64,000 nucleotides of DNA from Astrothelium macrocarpum (GCA_021030915.1 JAGEMR010000005.1:248001-312000); one strand, 5' to 3'; counted from the stretch's first letter, positions 1-13,011 are shown. Notes: a model not told the origin generated them from the sequence alone. Numbers and translations: made by a program.

Positions 1-819
1 CATCTTGTCCGAGGGCCGTCCAACAGCAGCGGCGACGGAGGGCCGTGCGCAGTGCATGCCTACGGGCATCCCGTTGCCGCAGCTGATCTGGCGGGATGCG
101 TGGCCCCTGGCCTCAGCAGGCGCAAGAAGTAGGCGCCGGCGGAGAGGGTTCTATTGTCAGAGGCGAATTACTAGGTGCTGGGGCGTGGTGTGGATGGGGA
201 CTGCAGCGTGCTACGCGAGTGAGAGGCTCCCGGGCGAGTTGGTGCTGCGCGCACGGGCCCGCGCTAGCTTCCATCGCCGTCTCCTCTGTCTCCCTCGCCG
301 TGTGTGAGGACACCTTACGAGAGATGTACCTGCTTACAATATAATCATCTTGCTCCCTCGCTGTCTGCGCCTGCTGAACAGACCACGCACTTCCGCCCGT
401 TCCTAGGTACGTGAACCACCGCCCTCGGCTGCTTCCGGCACGCTGCTGCCCGTTCCAAGCCGCATCTACCGTGCCATTCCGCCTCTCTCCTTTTTCACTC
501 CGTCGTGTGTCAGAGACGACGGCTCGCCATCGCCGTGTCTCTCCCCTTGCCATCACTGTCTATCTTGTGTGACCGTTGATCACCGTGCCCGGCGTGATAT
601 TGCTCCTGCGCTGGGGCTAACGTGCGATGCAGTTGAAGTACTGCTGCATTGGCCAGAATCTGAACCTGACCGACCACCCTTCGACAACGCTTGCCAACGG
701 TCCAGTCCGTGCCACGACACGCCGCTCTATTCAAGATCGCGACAAGAACATCCTCCATCCTCACCTCGGACGCGACTTCTAACTCTTCGATTTTGCTGGT
801 TGGCGACCGAGGGCCTGGT
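1..819. other. Upstream region and likely 5' leader of the C2H2 factor gene
   Basis: GC-rich in its first 300 bases and pyrimidine-rich after about 340. Short frames on both strands overlap one another and show no recognisable domain. The stretch from about 560 is likely promoter or leader of the gene beginning at 820. I see no gene in it. Confidence 0.5.
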
Positions 820-2471
820 ATGTACCCGCGTTCTCCGTCAAACTCTGTCAACCATCTCGCCACTCTTGCAAATCCATCTTCCATGGCCTTCACCCAGCCA
901 CTATCACAGAGCATCATCACTAATTCCGTGCCTGGTGGCTTTTCAGACCTCAAGATGCAGTATGAAATGCCTCACCATGCAATGCACAACGACGTGCCCC
1001 CTCAGGCACAACTCGTGCAAAATCCCTATCTGAATGGCCGCATAAAATCTGAGAACAGCTCCGAACGAGGCGTGTCTCCTCACGCATCCGATCACTCTTC
1101 GCGTTATTCATCTCAGCCTGCAGTCTCGATGCCAACCTACACGTCGATGCCGACACAGCTTTCCAATGGCATGCGGTATCCGTCACCTTCACAAATGCAA
1201 ACACCCCTACCTTTACTTCAACAGGGGTATGCTACAAACGGTGGCACCCCAGATGTGGGATACCCTCCTGCCATGCCTGTTCAGCCCAATGAAGATGGTG
1301 GTCAATCCGAAGTTGACAAATCTAGTATAGGAGGAGGAGGGTCTGGCTTGGTCAAAGCGTTTGCGTGCTCGACTTGTGGAAAGGGATTCGCTCGAAGAAG
1401 CGATCTCGCTCGTCATGGTTTGTCTATCTTTGGATGCGATATTTCTAATAGAGTTTGCTAAGCATGACTGCAGAACGGATCCACAGTGGACACCGTCCCC
1501 ACGTGTGTGACTATCCAGGGTGTGGCAAACAATTCATCCAGCGATCAGCATTGACTGTCCACTCACGTGTACATACTGGAGAAAAGCCTCACATGTGTGA
1601 ACGATGCGGCAAGGTAAGCCATTGTGTAAAAGTTGAGTAATTGTGCTGGTACTAAATCTTTTCCGAACAGCCATTTAGCGATTCCAGTTCTCTGGCTCGG
1701 CACCGCAGGATTCATTCTGGTAAACGTCCGTATAAATGCCCATACGCTGATTGCCAGAAAACCTTCACAAGAAGGACTACTCTGACGCGTCATCAAAACC
1801 ACCACACTGGTACAGTAGAGGAAGCAGCAGCAGCGACTGCCGCGGCCTTGGCCTCACGAGCACCAACAGCGCATAGATCAGTTCATTCGGATGGTGACGA
1901 ATATTCGGATACGAAATCGCCTCTCCCAACTCCTTCGCCTCATGGACGTCCTGTCTCGCTTTCTCCGTCGGCTAGCATGCAAGGAATGCCTGCTCTACAT
2001 CGACAGCCTTCGGACTATGCGTATATGACTGGAATGAACATGCCTCCGCATCTTCGTGGTGAGATGCAGCAACCTAGCCCACGTTCATCGCCTTCGGTAG
2101 CTTCCCAACCATACACCTCTGTTCCAACCAGTGCTCGGCCATCCCTTACCTCTCACCCAAGTGGATACGGTCCACCTTCAGTGCTTGAACCACCGGCAAC
2201 GTCGAATAACGGCCAGCAACAGGCCGGGAGCGCGAATGGTAGTCCACACATGGCCAACATGGGCTGGCAATCTCCTGCCCAGCAGGGACTTCCCTCGCCC
2301 AACCCAGGTGACGGCTACGTCTATCCAGATCCTCATTATGGAGCTTCGGCATCCAACATGTACTATCCACCAAATTCGAACATGAGGAGACCACAGAGCA
2401 CTGAACCAGATCCATACCATCAAACTCAACGTCTTGGTGGAGAGATGTGGGCAGGAGCGCCTCAGCAGTAA
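820..2471 (+). CDS. C2H2 zinc-finger transcription factor (four Krueppel/EGR-type fingers)
   Basis: Nuclear DNA-binding regulator. Three exons (820-1417, 1474-1613, 1671-2471) give 512 aa. Four tandem C2H2 fingers lie at about residues 180-300. They open with CSTCGKGF, CDYPGCGKQF, CERCGKPF and CPYADCQKTF, and are joined by SGHRP, TGEKP and SGKRP linkers. Intron 1 falls just after the last histidine-proximal part of finger 1, and intron 2 splits finger 3; both have GT-AG ends. The N-terminal 180 and C-terminal 210 residues are rich in Ser, Pro, Gln and Met and look disordered, as in activation regions. The frame is open upstream to 691 but has only a TTG there, so the first in-frame ATG at 820 was used. 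The finger array resembles fungal factors annotated as EGR2-like; targets cannot be read from sequence. Confidence 0.88.
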
Positions 2472-3295
2472 TTTCTTTTGACAGCAAACCACTTGTATCA
2501 TAGCTCGGCTGGCTGTTTTCCTTTAGCGGTTGTGCATGGCAAAAGGGGCATGACCCATCGGTATCACGGAAATAATTGCATCAGCTCTGGTTCGAGCACG
2601 TGCGTCGGTTCGGTCTGCGTTATGTGGTTTGCTTTATGAGCTCTACTTGCTTTGTCCACGAGCTTTGTTAGACGTTGCTGTTTCGATTTGCTTTTTTTTC
2701 CTTTTTTCTTCTTCTGCGGGTCAACGGGGTTCCATTTAATGGCAAGAGTAGACCAGTCTTGGCTGGCTTGTGGGACATGCCTTGAGCACCAAGGCAATGG
2801 AGCTCTGACGAATGCGACGACGGTACGAGGGCAAGATCGGGGCATGTACACTACAACAGCAAATTTAGCACCTTGGGCGCATATGGGCGGCTTTCTTCTT
2901 TTTCAGGCTCAAAATAGATACTAGTTGCAGCAACAATGGAGATTTGCAAAATTGATCGAGTAAGATCTGCAATGCAAACGTCTCAAGCTGAGGCGTGATC
3001 ATGCAGCGCGCCCAGCGCCTACTTGGCCCGAGCAGTCCAATCGCAGCCACATAATCATTGTCATTAGCAGCCCTTCTAACGTAATCGCACCGTCAATTAG
3101 CCTCCTCGAAAGAAAATCGGCCATCACCGGGATCAAGCGTTGGGGTTGAAGCCGCCGGTAAGGCCCGGTTTTGGTGCCTTACATCACTCCCTCCTGCAAT
3201 CCTCCACGCCATCCCAGACCTCAAGCTTACGCCTCTGCTGCACCTTTTTCCAACCTCATTCTCCTCGCTGTCCATCCAACCTGTGCTGGTCCACA
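2472..3295. other. Intergenic region between C2H2 factor and epsin
   Basis: 3' flank of the C2H2 gene, then the epsin promoter. It holds a long T-rich tract near 2690-2715. Small frames on both strands carry no recognisable domain. No gene seen. Confidence 0.5.
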
Positions 3296-5192
3296 ATGTC
3301 AAAGGTAGTAAGGAGCGTCAAGAATGTCACCAAAGGCTACTCCTCGGTCCAAGTCAAGGTCAGAAATGGTATGCGACACTTGTCTCCGCCCAATCTCCTG
3401 CACCACAACTAACTTGCATCAGCTACGAGCAATGATCCTTGGGGCCCTGTCGGCACCGACATGGCAGAAATTGCCCAGTTAACCTTCAACAAGTGCGCGC
3501 GACTTGATGCGTCGTCTTGCTCCTCAAACTAACCTTGGTGTAGCTCCACCGATTTTTACGAGATTATGGACATGTTGGATAAGCGCTTGAACGACAAAGG
3601 CAAAAACTGGCGACATGTTCTCAAATCACTCAAAGTGCTCGACTACTGTCTCCATGAAGGTTCCGAGCTTGTCGTAACCTGGGCTCGCAAGAACATTTAC
3701 ATAATCAAAACACTGCGCGAATTCCAATACGTTGACGAGGACGGCCGAGACGTGGGTCAGAATGGTACAGGGCATACAAATAACTTGTTCCTGTTCGAAA
3801 ACTGAATGCTAATGCTTTGTCACCACAGTGAGGGTTTCTGCCAAAGAGCTGACGTCACTCGTTCTTGATGAAGAAAGGCTCCGCGCTGAGCGCCAAGATC
3901 GAAAGTCTTGGAAGTCTCGCGTTACTGGAATTGACGAATTTGGACCTGGTGGAGGCTATGCTGGTGGTAGCGAGCCAGGACGAACCCGACCTCGCGAACG
4001 AGACCGTAACCGTCAGAATGATGAAGATGACCTGGAATATCGTCTTGCAATCGAAGCTAGCAAAAACGAAGCCGAGGAAGAGAAAAGAAGACGAGAGCGT
4101 GACAATGGTGCCTCTGTAGATGATGATGACCTTGCCAAAGCTATCAAACTTAGTAAAGAAGAGGAGGAACTACGGCGACGAGAACTAGAAGACCAGAACG
4201 CTTCGTCCTTGTTCGATGATATCCCCACACAACCTGCCCAGCCGCAACCAACTGGATATAACCAGGGTTATCAGCAGCAAGGAGCCGTTGACTGGTATGG
4301 CAATCTCGTAGACCAGCAACAGCCTCAAAGCACAGGATATCTCAACAATGCATATGCGCAGCCAACCGGCTTCCAACCCCAGCAAACCGGATTCCAAAAC
4401 GGCTATGGCACTGGTTATCCAGCCACCTCGCAACCAGGTTACGACCAGTTTGGACAACCCCAACAAACCTCCTTCAACCCCTGGGGCTCCCAATCCGACG
4501 CCTTCAACACCCAGCAACAGCAGCAGCAGCAGCAACCTCTCCAACAACAAAACACCCTCCAGCCCGGCACCAACAACCCATGGGCCACTTCCCAGCCCTC
4601 AAACGACACCCTCCGCCCACAACCCACCGGCTCCAACAATCCCTTCGCCTCCTCCTTCTCCCGCCCCCAACCGCCCAGCACCCACCAATCCACGCCGACC
4701 CTCTCCACGCTCGCCGAGCAAAAAACCCAAACCCAATTCAACAACAACAACACCCCAGCCTACCACCCGGCCGTCGCCTTCCCCTCCTCCACGCCACAAC
4801 CCCCCCGCAAGGACAGCAGCAACCCGCAACACGCGCAGCTCAACGCGCTCCTCGCCAACTCCGCCGAGTCCGGCCAGGACACGTTCGGCAACGTCGGCGC
4901 CCTCCGCATCCCCGCCCAGCACACGGCGCCCGGCACGTTTGTCAATAGCGCGGGCGCGGGCATCGCGACCAAGTTGCAGGCGAGCCAGACGGGGAATAAT
5001 CCGTTTTATCATGGTGGTGGTGTTGGGGGGTTCGTGCCGCAGCAGACGGGCTTCGTGCCGCAGCAGCAACAGCAGCAGCCGCAGGCGCAGATGATGCCGG
5101 CGCAGACGGGACCGGCGGGGACGGGGAGGACGAATCCTTTTGGGGGTGCGGGACAGGGGGGGCAGGGGGGTGGGAATTTGATTGATTTTTAA
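3296..5192 (+). CDS. Epsin (ENTH domain endocytic adaptor, Ent1/Ent2 type)
   Basis: Clathrin adaptor that binds PI(4,5)P2 and ubiquitinated cargo at endocytic sites. Exons 3296-3368, 3423-3492, 3544-3764 and 3829-5192 give 575 aa. The ENTH domain fills about residues 1-140 (FYEIMDMLDKRLNDKGKNW is visible). Two ubiquitin-interacting motifs follow, near residues 188-204 (DLEYRLAIEASKNE) and 220-236 (DDLAKAIKLSKEEE). The Gln-rich tail has several NPF motifs for EH-domain partners and many repeated PQQTGF-like segments. The last residues, NLIDF, form a clathrin-box-like end, as expected for epsins. Start at 3296 is the first ATG and begins the canonical ENTH N-terminus. The third exon of the coding strand becomes very G-rich near the stop. 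Ascomycetes often have one gene covering both yeast ENT1 and ENT2, so the symbol is left open. Confidence 0.93.
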
Positions 5193-6011
5193 GAGGGGAG
5201 GGAGATTGGGGATGAGAATGGGAGGAAAGTGTGGGGGGAATTGGGGAAGGAGGCTGGAGAGGAGAGAAGGGAGAGGTGGGGATGTTGGAGCTGTTGCATG
5301 GGACTTCTCTTTCGGTTGAATGCATGAATGGGCATGGGTTAGATCTGAGAGCGGGGAGGGTTGCTGGACAAGCCTGGAGTTTCCTTACTTCTAATGGAGG
5401 TTTATGGGAGAAGTGAACTAACACCCCTCACTGAGTGGATGGGAGAGATGGAGGAGGCAAGTATGAGAATTCTGTTCGTTGCGTCATGGCGATGGTTGTC
5501 ATCGATTTACTGCAATAAGCTGCTCTTCACAGATGGTGTAGATATGATATGGGCGGCTAGTTGTGTAAAATTGTAGTGTTAGCAAAGCTGCCAATGTTGA
5601 CTGCTGGGTTCCTCTTCCTCAGATGGTGACAAGTGTAATGTTAAAGGCTATTAGATGTGCTTCTTTGGCGACCTACCATGAATCCAGACAGTGGAAAGGC
5701 ATAGAGAATAGGAGATCGACGGGTGAGCATCGAAGAAGCTAGATCCAATTACCACTGTTGTTATGCTCGCTGCAATCGGGAGCTTATTTCAAAAGCGTGA
5801 TGCTCGTGATGACTAGTTGGTTTTCTTATAACGTAGTCTGAAAGAACATGTCTGGATATGATGATATGATAATCTAAATTTTCTATTAAAGGTCCATATT
5901 GTCTTATCCAAAATCTTCCTAGGGTATTGGGTATAGCATTTGATTATGATTAAGGTACATGTTTCTTACATTCCAATACATATACACATTCTTTCCCCTG
6001 ACCAATCAACC
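5193..6011. other. Intergenic region between convergent epsin and FAD oxidoreductase genes
   Basis: Both flanking genes end here. The first 100 bases continue a strongly purine-rich (G/A) strand from the epsin 3' end. From about 5800 it becomes AT-rich. No coding potential with a recognisable domain. Confidence 0.5.
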
Positions 6012-7907
6012 TCACAATGATCTCCCCTGCTCCCTCTCCCTCCGCCATGTCGTCCTCTCCTCACTCACCACCCCTGGCCCATTATACACACTCCCATACT
6101 CATTCCCCGTCGCCCACTCCTTCCCAGGCCCCTCCTTCGTTTGCCTCCTTTTATACCACCTTCCATAGCCCAACAAATAATACAGTCTAAAACTCAACAG
6201 CGCAAACTTATCCCGTTCCAAATCCGCGGGATACTCTGCGCCGAGATCCACCGCCGCCGCAATCCCGCTAATGACAGCAACCTCGTGCGCGTTGACCAGC
6301 GTCCAGGACGCAGCATAGCGCGTGTGCTTGCGGCCCTGCAGCAGCCACATCCACGGCACGACGAACAGGTAGTGGGTGTAGGAGTGGCAGAGCTGGTGCC
6401 ACCAGTCCTTGCGGATGATCTTGGACTCATCAATTTCGTCGATGGACCACAAGCTGCGGTCGCGCGCGTTGTTCAGGTAGATGGTTTGAAAAACGTGGCG
6501 GTCGAAGGGCTGGTCCGGCGGGAACTGGGACTGGTAGTTGGTGCAGTCGAAGCACATTTCGAGCTTGGTGAGGTCCTGCGGGTACATCTTGATGTAGTAC
6601 ATGGGCTGGAAGGAGGTCTTGGCGAATTCGATGCGGGAGGTTTGTGGGGTGGAGGATAGGCTGGACACGGCTTGCTCGGGATTGAAGTGGTTTTCGTAGT
6701 GCTTCTCCATGTAGGCGCTGTCGGAGTGCGTGACGGTGATGTCGTCAGCGAATTTGGCGCTGCCGAGAACGCGTCTCTCACGACGGGTTGAGGTGCGGCC
6801 TAAAATACGTTTGGCAGTGTCGGCGCTGAATAACGGAAACAATTAGAATGGATGAAGGATAGATGGTGGTGGAGAAGATGAGAGACATACAGCACACAAA
6901 GAACAAGCTCGTCGTACTCTTCTTGGTGTTCTTCCGCGTCCGCATCAGCGTTGCTGTCCGGATCTGTTTGGACCCAGGCGCTATTCGGATTGTGTCCATC
7001 CTTTTGCGGTGTCCGTTTGATTAGACGTACGATAACACCGTTCTTGTCTCGCTTTACGACTTCTGTGAGCTCCGTTGACAGCCGTACGTTGACACCCTTT
7101 TTTTCAAGATCCTTCTTCCAATCGCTATAGAAGACGCTAAAGTTCGGAAATACGACCATGGGCGGCATATTGCTTGCAACGCTTTTTTTGTCAACCGGAT
7201 ACCACATGCCGTAAGTTGGGCTGGTGCATAACCGCTCGAGAATCATGCTAGGAACCTCGGGCGTGTAGTTTCCAGTGCCAAGAAAGAGAGCGACCATCGG
7301 TAAGGCTATAGCATTGGCAAACTCATAGGAAAATCGGAACAGTTTCATGAGGTATTTGATGGGCAGTAGAGCAAAGAAGAGCTCGAACCATCGGACAGTC
7401 TTGATCATGGTGTCAAATCGTTTGACTTCTTTTTGATGCCTTTCAAGCAATTTTGTAGGATATACATTGGTCCAGAAATTATCGCCTTTGCCAAATGAAA
7501 CCTTTTATTTCAAATTAGCTTACTACGGACAGTGCAGGATTGTCTCAAAGCACGTACCTGAAGATTCACAGGATCTGCATGATGACCTTGACGTGCAAAC
7601 ATGGTAAGAGTATGATGAAAAATGTACGAGCCTCCTTGAACACCTTGATTAAGCCAACTAGCACCATACTTCTCCTTGTCAATGGGTATCGAAAAAGCTT
7701 GGCCGCCACAGTAGTCCACAGCATCGATCAAAGTCACGTCAAACTTATCCGGATGTTGGGCCAAATGGTGGGCGCATGACATGCCTTGCCTTTTGTCAAT
7801 TGAAGAATTATTCATTCGACTCACTAGCACTTACCTGCAGCACCTGCTCCTACAACTAGGACTTTCTTTCTCTTGTTTGACTTTCCATCTTCGGCTTTAT
7901 TCGCCAT
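6012..7907 (-). CDS. FAD/NAD(P)-binding oxidoreductase, amine-oxidase-like
   Basis: Flavoprotein of unknown substrate. Exons, in coding order, 7835-7907, 7558-7784, 6891-7501 and 6012-6825 give 574 aa. A dinucleotide-binding Rossmann fold starts at about residue 16 with VLVVGAGAAGMSCA (GxGxxG). It is followed by an acidic beta-2 end (LIDAVDYCGGQA), as in flavin-containing amine oxidases. A conserved-looking middle segment (TSPTYGMWYPVDKK, MPPMVVFPNFSVFYSDW) and a C-terminal part with W/H-rich stretches (KDWWHQLCHSYTHYLF) are typical of a fungal family annotated as amine oxidase. There is no signal peptide; the N-terminus is Lys-rich. The ATG at 7907 is the only one before the Rossmann motif. 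The 3' end converges on epsin. The start of exportin is 4.4 kb further on the same strand. Confidence 0.75.
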
Positions 7908-8541
7908 CTTGAAGCGGGACGAAGAGGTACGAGATGAGAGCAGATTTTCACGAGAATTGGGCATAGCCACAAGTCAGATTTTTCAAGAAGGCCAGAGGTG
8001 CGGACTTGTCGCACAAGGCACACGAGTTGGAATGAAGAATCGCATACCTAGTGAAATGAAATTTGTTCTAAAGGAGCGCGGCGTGTTTTGATCTGCTCGT
8101 CATCGACTCCTAAGCGAGTATAGTGCATGACGGTTGCTTAGCGTCCGTGGATCATCACATCCATCTCAGATCGGCCAGATTGCCGAGCCAGAGATGAGAC
8201 GGGCCTTTTTGTGATTGGATTATTGTTTCGTCTAGCTAGTGCAGTTGGCGACCTTCGCTCACATCCGTGTAGACACATTGCCTCCCAACCATGCTTTCCC
8301 CCATCATGAATCAAGTCTTCTGACACATCCTCTCTTGCCCCGACAAATGCCAAGAGATCGATAAACGAGGGTTTGCACTTTTGAGCCTAGCGCAAGCTCG
8401 TCTTGCTCAGAGTCCATAAATCCCCCATCCATCAAATCGTTCTCCCTCCACAGCATCGTGGTGCGGGATATTCGAAGATGTCATCTTGCCCTGTCGATAT
8501 TGCGTGCGCACAGCACCATCTGTCCGTAATTCTTCATCTAG
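7908..8541. other. Intergenic region upstream of the FAD oxidoreductase and downstream of exportin
   Basis: Contains the promoter of the minus-strand oxidoreductase and the 3' flank of exportin. Short frames only; no domain recognised. Confidence 0.5.
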
Positions 8542-11500
8542 TCAGAGCTCATCATCATCGAGCTCAGACGGCTTCAACAGTCCGCCTACTTTCAGTGCTC
8601 GTTCGCGTTCCTGTATCTTTGCATCAGTCGCGGCCTGCTCGCGTTCCTCTGCAAACAATTCTGCATTGTCCCCCGAGAATTCCTTTAACTGAATAAGGAA
8701 ATCTCGGAGCGTGAGTTTGAAGCGAGGTAGATCGGCATTGTTTGCAAATAAGCTTTCGATAAAGCTTTTGATTTGGATACTGGGTTAATGGTCAGCGCTG
8801 CCCGTGAAACTTTGGGGATATGCACCTACGCTTGCAAGTTCGGGAAAGCATTGGTAAGGAGATTGCCAATGAATTCACGCATAAAATCTTTGTTCGAAGT
8901 TCCGTCTGGCACTTGCCCGGGTTGATATATTGGTCCCTGTAGTTTACCAGAGTCTACGAGCCAGAACATTTTGGCAAGAAGCATTGATTGAGACTTGAAG
9001 CCGGCCTTGTGGTCCGAATCCGTCAGTACGAAAAAGACATCCTGCAGAATCGTAGTGAAAAATTGCTGGAAGAAGGCATTGCATGTATGAGGATCCACGT
9101 CAGCCATGTTCGACATGAGTTCGAGGCACATGTTCAGTCCAGCAGACTCAACGTCGCGATTATCGTGTTTGCTCGCCCACATGCAAGCATCAATGACAAA
9201 TTTGAACTGTCGGTTGTCGAGTCGCAAGAGCGCATTGAAACATCGTAGATTGATCGTTCGGAGCAGTTTGAAGAACTCCACGCGATGCTCGGGGTATTCG
9301 GAGAAGTCTTTGTTAATCATGTCCAGCGTGCATTCGAAAACATTTTCCATAATGCTTGGAATAAGATCTTCCATCATGTTCTAAAGACACTGTCAGTTTC
9401 ACGCCTGGCATGTTTCGGGGCGTATTCGGACCATGTGTTTGCTCAGGGTAGGTCTCCAACGTACATGTAGTTTGTTAATGATCGTGGTCATGACATTCAG
9501 CACTTCCGCTTCCCTCGCATCGGGAACATTTCGCTTGTAATCATTCAACACTGCCTCCAGAAGTTTTGGCACAAGCGTGTTGTGAACCATTTCGAGATCA
9601 TCAGCCTTATCAACGTAGACGTTAACGAGTTTTAGAATTTCCTTCTTCACTGTTCGCAAACCGCGAACTTTTGGCATTTTCGTGGCAACGTTTCCTGCAA
9701 ATGTCAGCGTCGAAGCGAATTCCGGAAGACGTGGACATGGATACCTTCTCGTTGTACCGCAGCATCAATCAACTCACTACTCGCGCGATACATAGTCAGC
9801 ATGTCCAGGTAGATTCGACCAATTTGGGGATAAAAGTAGCTCCCGATAGAGCTGCACGCCGAAACATTCGTTTTCATGATATTTCCAATGACCTTGATGG
9901 TGTCGCCGTCTTGGATAGTGTTTGGATCGTCCTGTGCTTTTTGAATGATGGAGTCCCACTGGAAGACGTAAGCGTCGTCTACTATCATACATGAGAAAAA
10001 ATCTGACATACCGCCATGTTTGGAAGGGACATTAGCTCGCCAATGAGGCGCTCTTGAATTCCTTTCTGTCCCTGAGCACTGATCATGTACCCGCATGCTT
10101 CGTAAAAGGTATGAACTTGCTGTGGCGAGAGATCGCAGGTGATCTTGCGCATATTACGCACAATCTCATCAATGAACGGTTCTGACTCGCCGGGCTGAAG
10201 TGCGACAAAGTGACGCTTGCATTTGTTGGCAATCTTGATAAATGTATCGCAAGCCATGTCCTGAACTCCTGCATCACACGGTTGATTAGCATTGAGCCCT
10301 GTGAAATATACTGACAACTGATTGGTGCTTACCTTCGTGGGTTTCATGCATGAACTCAAAAAGTTTGTTGACAACGGTTTTGAGGAACTTCCAGTGGGCT
10401 TTGAGGAATCGAGGATATTGCCCAACAATATACATAATATTGCTGGCGACTACAGCTTTGTTATCCTTTCCTCGTTTCATCTCTGTCAATCCGAGCAAGT
10501 CCTTGATGACGGTCACCAAGAAACGCTTCTCAGTCTCCTCGTTCATTGCACCCGAAATCGATCCGATTGCCCAGCAGAGAGTGTTGCAGTTAGCCCAAGA
10601 CCATTCTGATCCATCGACTTGTTTGGCCAGCTTATCAGACATGATTTGCTCCGTGTCAACCACGTCAAGATGTGTCAAAAATACCAAACATTCACGAGTG
10701 GTTTTGTACAGCTGAATTGTGTCACTTTCCTTCACAAACTCACGTACTATTTCCCCCTCGTCATTTTCAACAATCAAGACCTCTTCTGGCCTGACCATTT
10801 TTTCAATCATAACTTGGCGTAAGTGTGTCAGGACATCAGCGTACTTGTGTTTTCGAAGGGGATAATTTGCGAGTACGTTTGGATTGGGTGCGCCGCCGTT
10901 CGACAGACCACTAACACCCATGTTGAGCAACGGGTTGATGTCAGTGATTGGTAGCTGCTGCATCTCGTCGTACAGCTCACTGACGAGCTTGGTCCAATAA
11001 TCCAGACAGATCTTAAAGATCTCTCGGTCTTCGATCTGGCTAATTCGGATCAGGTAGAAATGTCCATGTGTGAGGTAATCACGATTGGGGAGATTTTCAA
11101 TAACCTAGTATCCAGCAATGTCAGAATGATATCGAGTTCAACAACAGCTGCATCTACATACGCTCAAATGTGTAGAGAAGAAGTTGCAAAGAAAAAGTGA
11201 CAGATTTTGCACAAACTCTTGATCCCTGCTATTGCTTGATGCATAGGTATCCTTCAGGTTCATAGACAGAGGAATGATCCGTGAGACTGTGGTCAAGGCA
11301 TCAGTGAACATCTTGACAAGTTTCTCGTTGTACATAGGATCCGTGTGGAGACCTGCAATCTCCGTTAAGCATTTCAAGGTGATGTTCCGGAACTCAGGCG
11401 TCTCAAGGAACCTGCTTTGCAGTGTCTCAATGAGACTATTTCCGCTCGGAGGCGTCTCGAAGATGAAACCAAGTGGTATCCAGTTTAGAAAGCGGAGCAA

Positions 11501-12339
11501 GGTCTCCAATGTGGCTTTGATGAGCGTGACAGAATCCGCAGTCTGCAAGACTTGTGTGCAGAGCTGATAAATCGAAGTGAATTCCTCGCACATTGTCTGC
11601 TTGAGCTCCTTTTGCTTGGTCGAGGTCATTTGGTCGGCTGAAAAGTCAAAGACTTCCTCTGAAAGGAGTCGGAGAATGGCCATGTTGTTCTCACATATTG
11701 GCAAGCTGCTATGGCATGACGAAATGATTTCATTGATAAAATTAGGCCAGTTGTGTGGCCATTCTTGTTTCAGTATATTCACTAAAACAAGATTGAGCTT
11801 GCTGACAAGAGTGCGATTATTCTTCAAGCTCTCATCAGAGTTTGAACATTCGATGATGAAATTGACGACGAAATTTCGGATCCCTGGTGATGATTAGATA
11901 TATGTCAATGATGCTGGCGGTAAAGATAGTACCTTGACACTGGTCGCGAGGTAGAACTTTCCATCGTGTGTTGATTACTTGATCTAGCACTTGGAGACCG
12001 AGATCTGTCAAAGTATTAGTCTCTGTGCCAGCTGCCGAGAAAGCGTTTCTCCATACACTTAGTTTGGGGATATGCAGCGTCTTGAAGTATCTTGTCCACT
12101 AGCAGCCACGCGTCGGGATTCTCTTTAAACTATTGGGTGGTTAGTGGTATATTTCGATTACAAGGCTAGGAGGAAACGAACTTGGTTGAGCGTAGCTTGG
12201 GCTTGTTTTTGCTGATGAATACACATGTCAGTCTCTTTCGAGCGCAATTTGGGAAAATCAGATTCAAACGCACGGTATCGCCTCTGCCTTCGTAAAATGC
12301 GCGGACTGTAGCATCCAACTCATCAATGGACATCGACAT
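8542..12339 (-). CDS. CRM1: Exportin-1 (CRM1/Xpo1), nuclear export receptor
   Basis: RanGTP-dependent karyopherin that carries leucine-rich NES cargo through the nuclear pore. Eleven exons in coding order: 12274-12339, 12182-12211, 12057-12129, 11933-12004, 11162-11883, 10333-11104, 10012-10268, 9745-9958, 9465-9694, 8830-9380, 8542-8779. They give 1074 aa, the usual length. The N-terminus reads MSMSIDELDATVRAFY. The importin-beta N-terminal region follows (YLGLQVLDQVINTRWKVLP). The highly conserved central block NIMYIVGQYPRFLKAHWKF is present, and the end is SELDDDEL. The NES-groove position equivalent to human Cys528 is threonine (codon 10484-10486). All introns are GT-AG; exon 2 is only 30 nt. 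The gene is divergent from the YPI1-like gene, 672 bp away. Confidence 0.97.
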
Positions 12340-13011
12340 GTTGGAAAGGGCGGTCGCTTTGACCGTGAATATTCACAAGACACGGGGCCCCGTGGCGAAC
12401 GCCCTTGGATAGCAATCAGAATATCATGCGAGTGTCGACACCTTAGTTGCACTGAGAGTGTTGAGCAGCGGGATGAAGGTGGGGCAAGCAAGGCAAAATA
12501 TTGGGATAGTGGACAAATTCAAAGCTCGCAAAGCAGATCTCAGAAGTAGCAGGCAGGCTGGAGGGGTTGAAAGTCCAGGGCGACGGGCGTGCTGGGGTGG
12601 ACGGAGGAAGTGAAGATGTTGTGCCGCGTAGGCAGGCAAACCATCTACGACGTGATGCGCGCGTTGAATGCCTGCGGCGGGACTGAGCCACCAGCACGCA
12701 TTGGGACCTAAGGTACTCCGCAGGGACGTACCTCAGCTGCCTACCTTAACCACCTGCCTGGCGGGGCGGAGTCACATGATCAATGACATACCTTCGCACC
12801 CGAACTTTCGAAGCTTGAGATACCTACCTATCCAGCCCCATGGTACGAAGGTACTGCCGCTGAAAATCGCTTTGCTTACATATTGGCTTATTCGTTTGAT
12901 CGCTGTCCAGACCATTCGAATTCTCGGAAAAAAAGAATATAATCGCGACAATCTCCACCGCACCAGCCCACCTCAGTGATCTTTCACTATTCACACATAG
13001 ACGAAATAGCC
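12340..13011. promoter_or_regulatory. Divergent promoter region, exportin-1 / YPI1
   Basis: 672 bp between two head-to-head start codons. The middle carries repeated TACCT/AGGTA words (about 12700-12760 and 12815-12835) and a CACATGATCA stretch near 12774. Functional sites are inferred only from position. Confidence 0.5.

Noticed and set aside
5..344. Overlapping Arg/Cys-rich frames at the left edge
   Set aside because: Several phases and both strands are open at once because the stretch is GC-rich; no domain and poor codon pattern.
691..819. N-terminal extension of the C2H2 factor
   Set aside because: The frame begins at TTG; the first in-frame ATG is at 820, and the extra residues show no motif.
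4348..5094. 248-codon frame overlapping the epsin tail
   Set aside because: It is a phase-shifted reading of the CAG/CCA-rich repeat region; the epsin frame has UIM, NPF and LIDF motifs.
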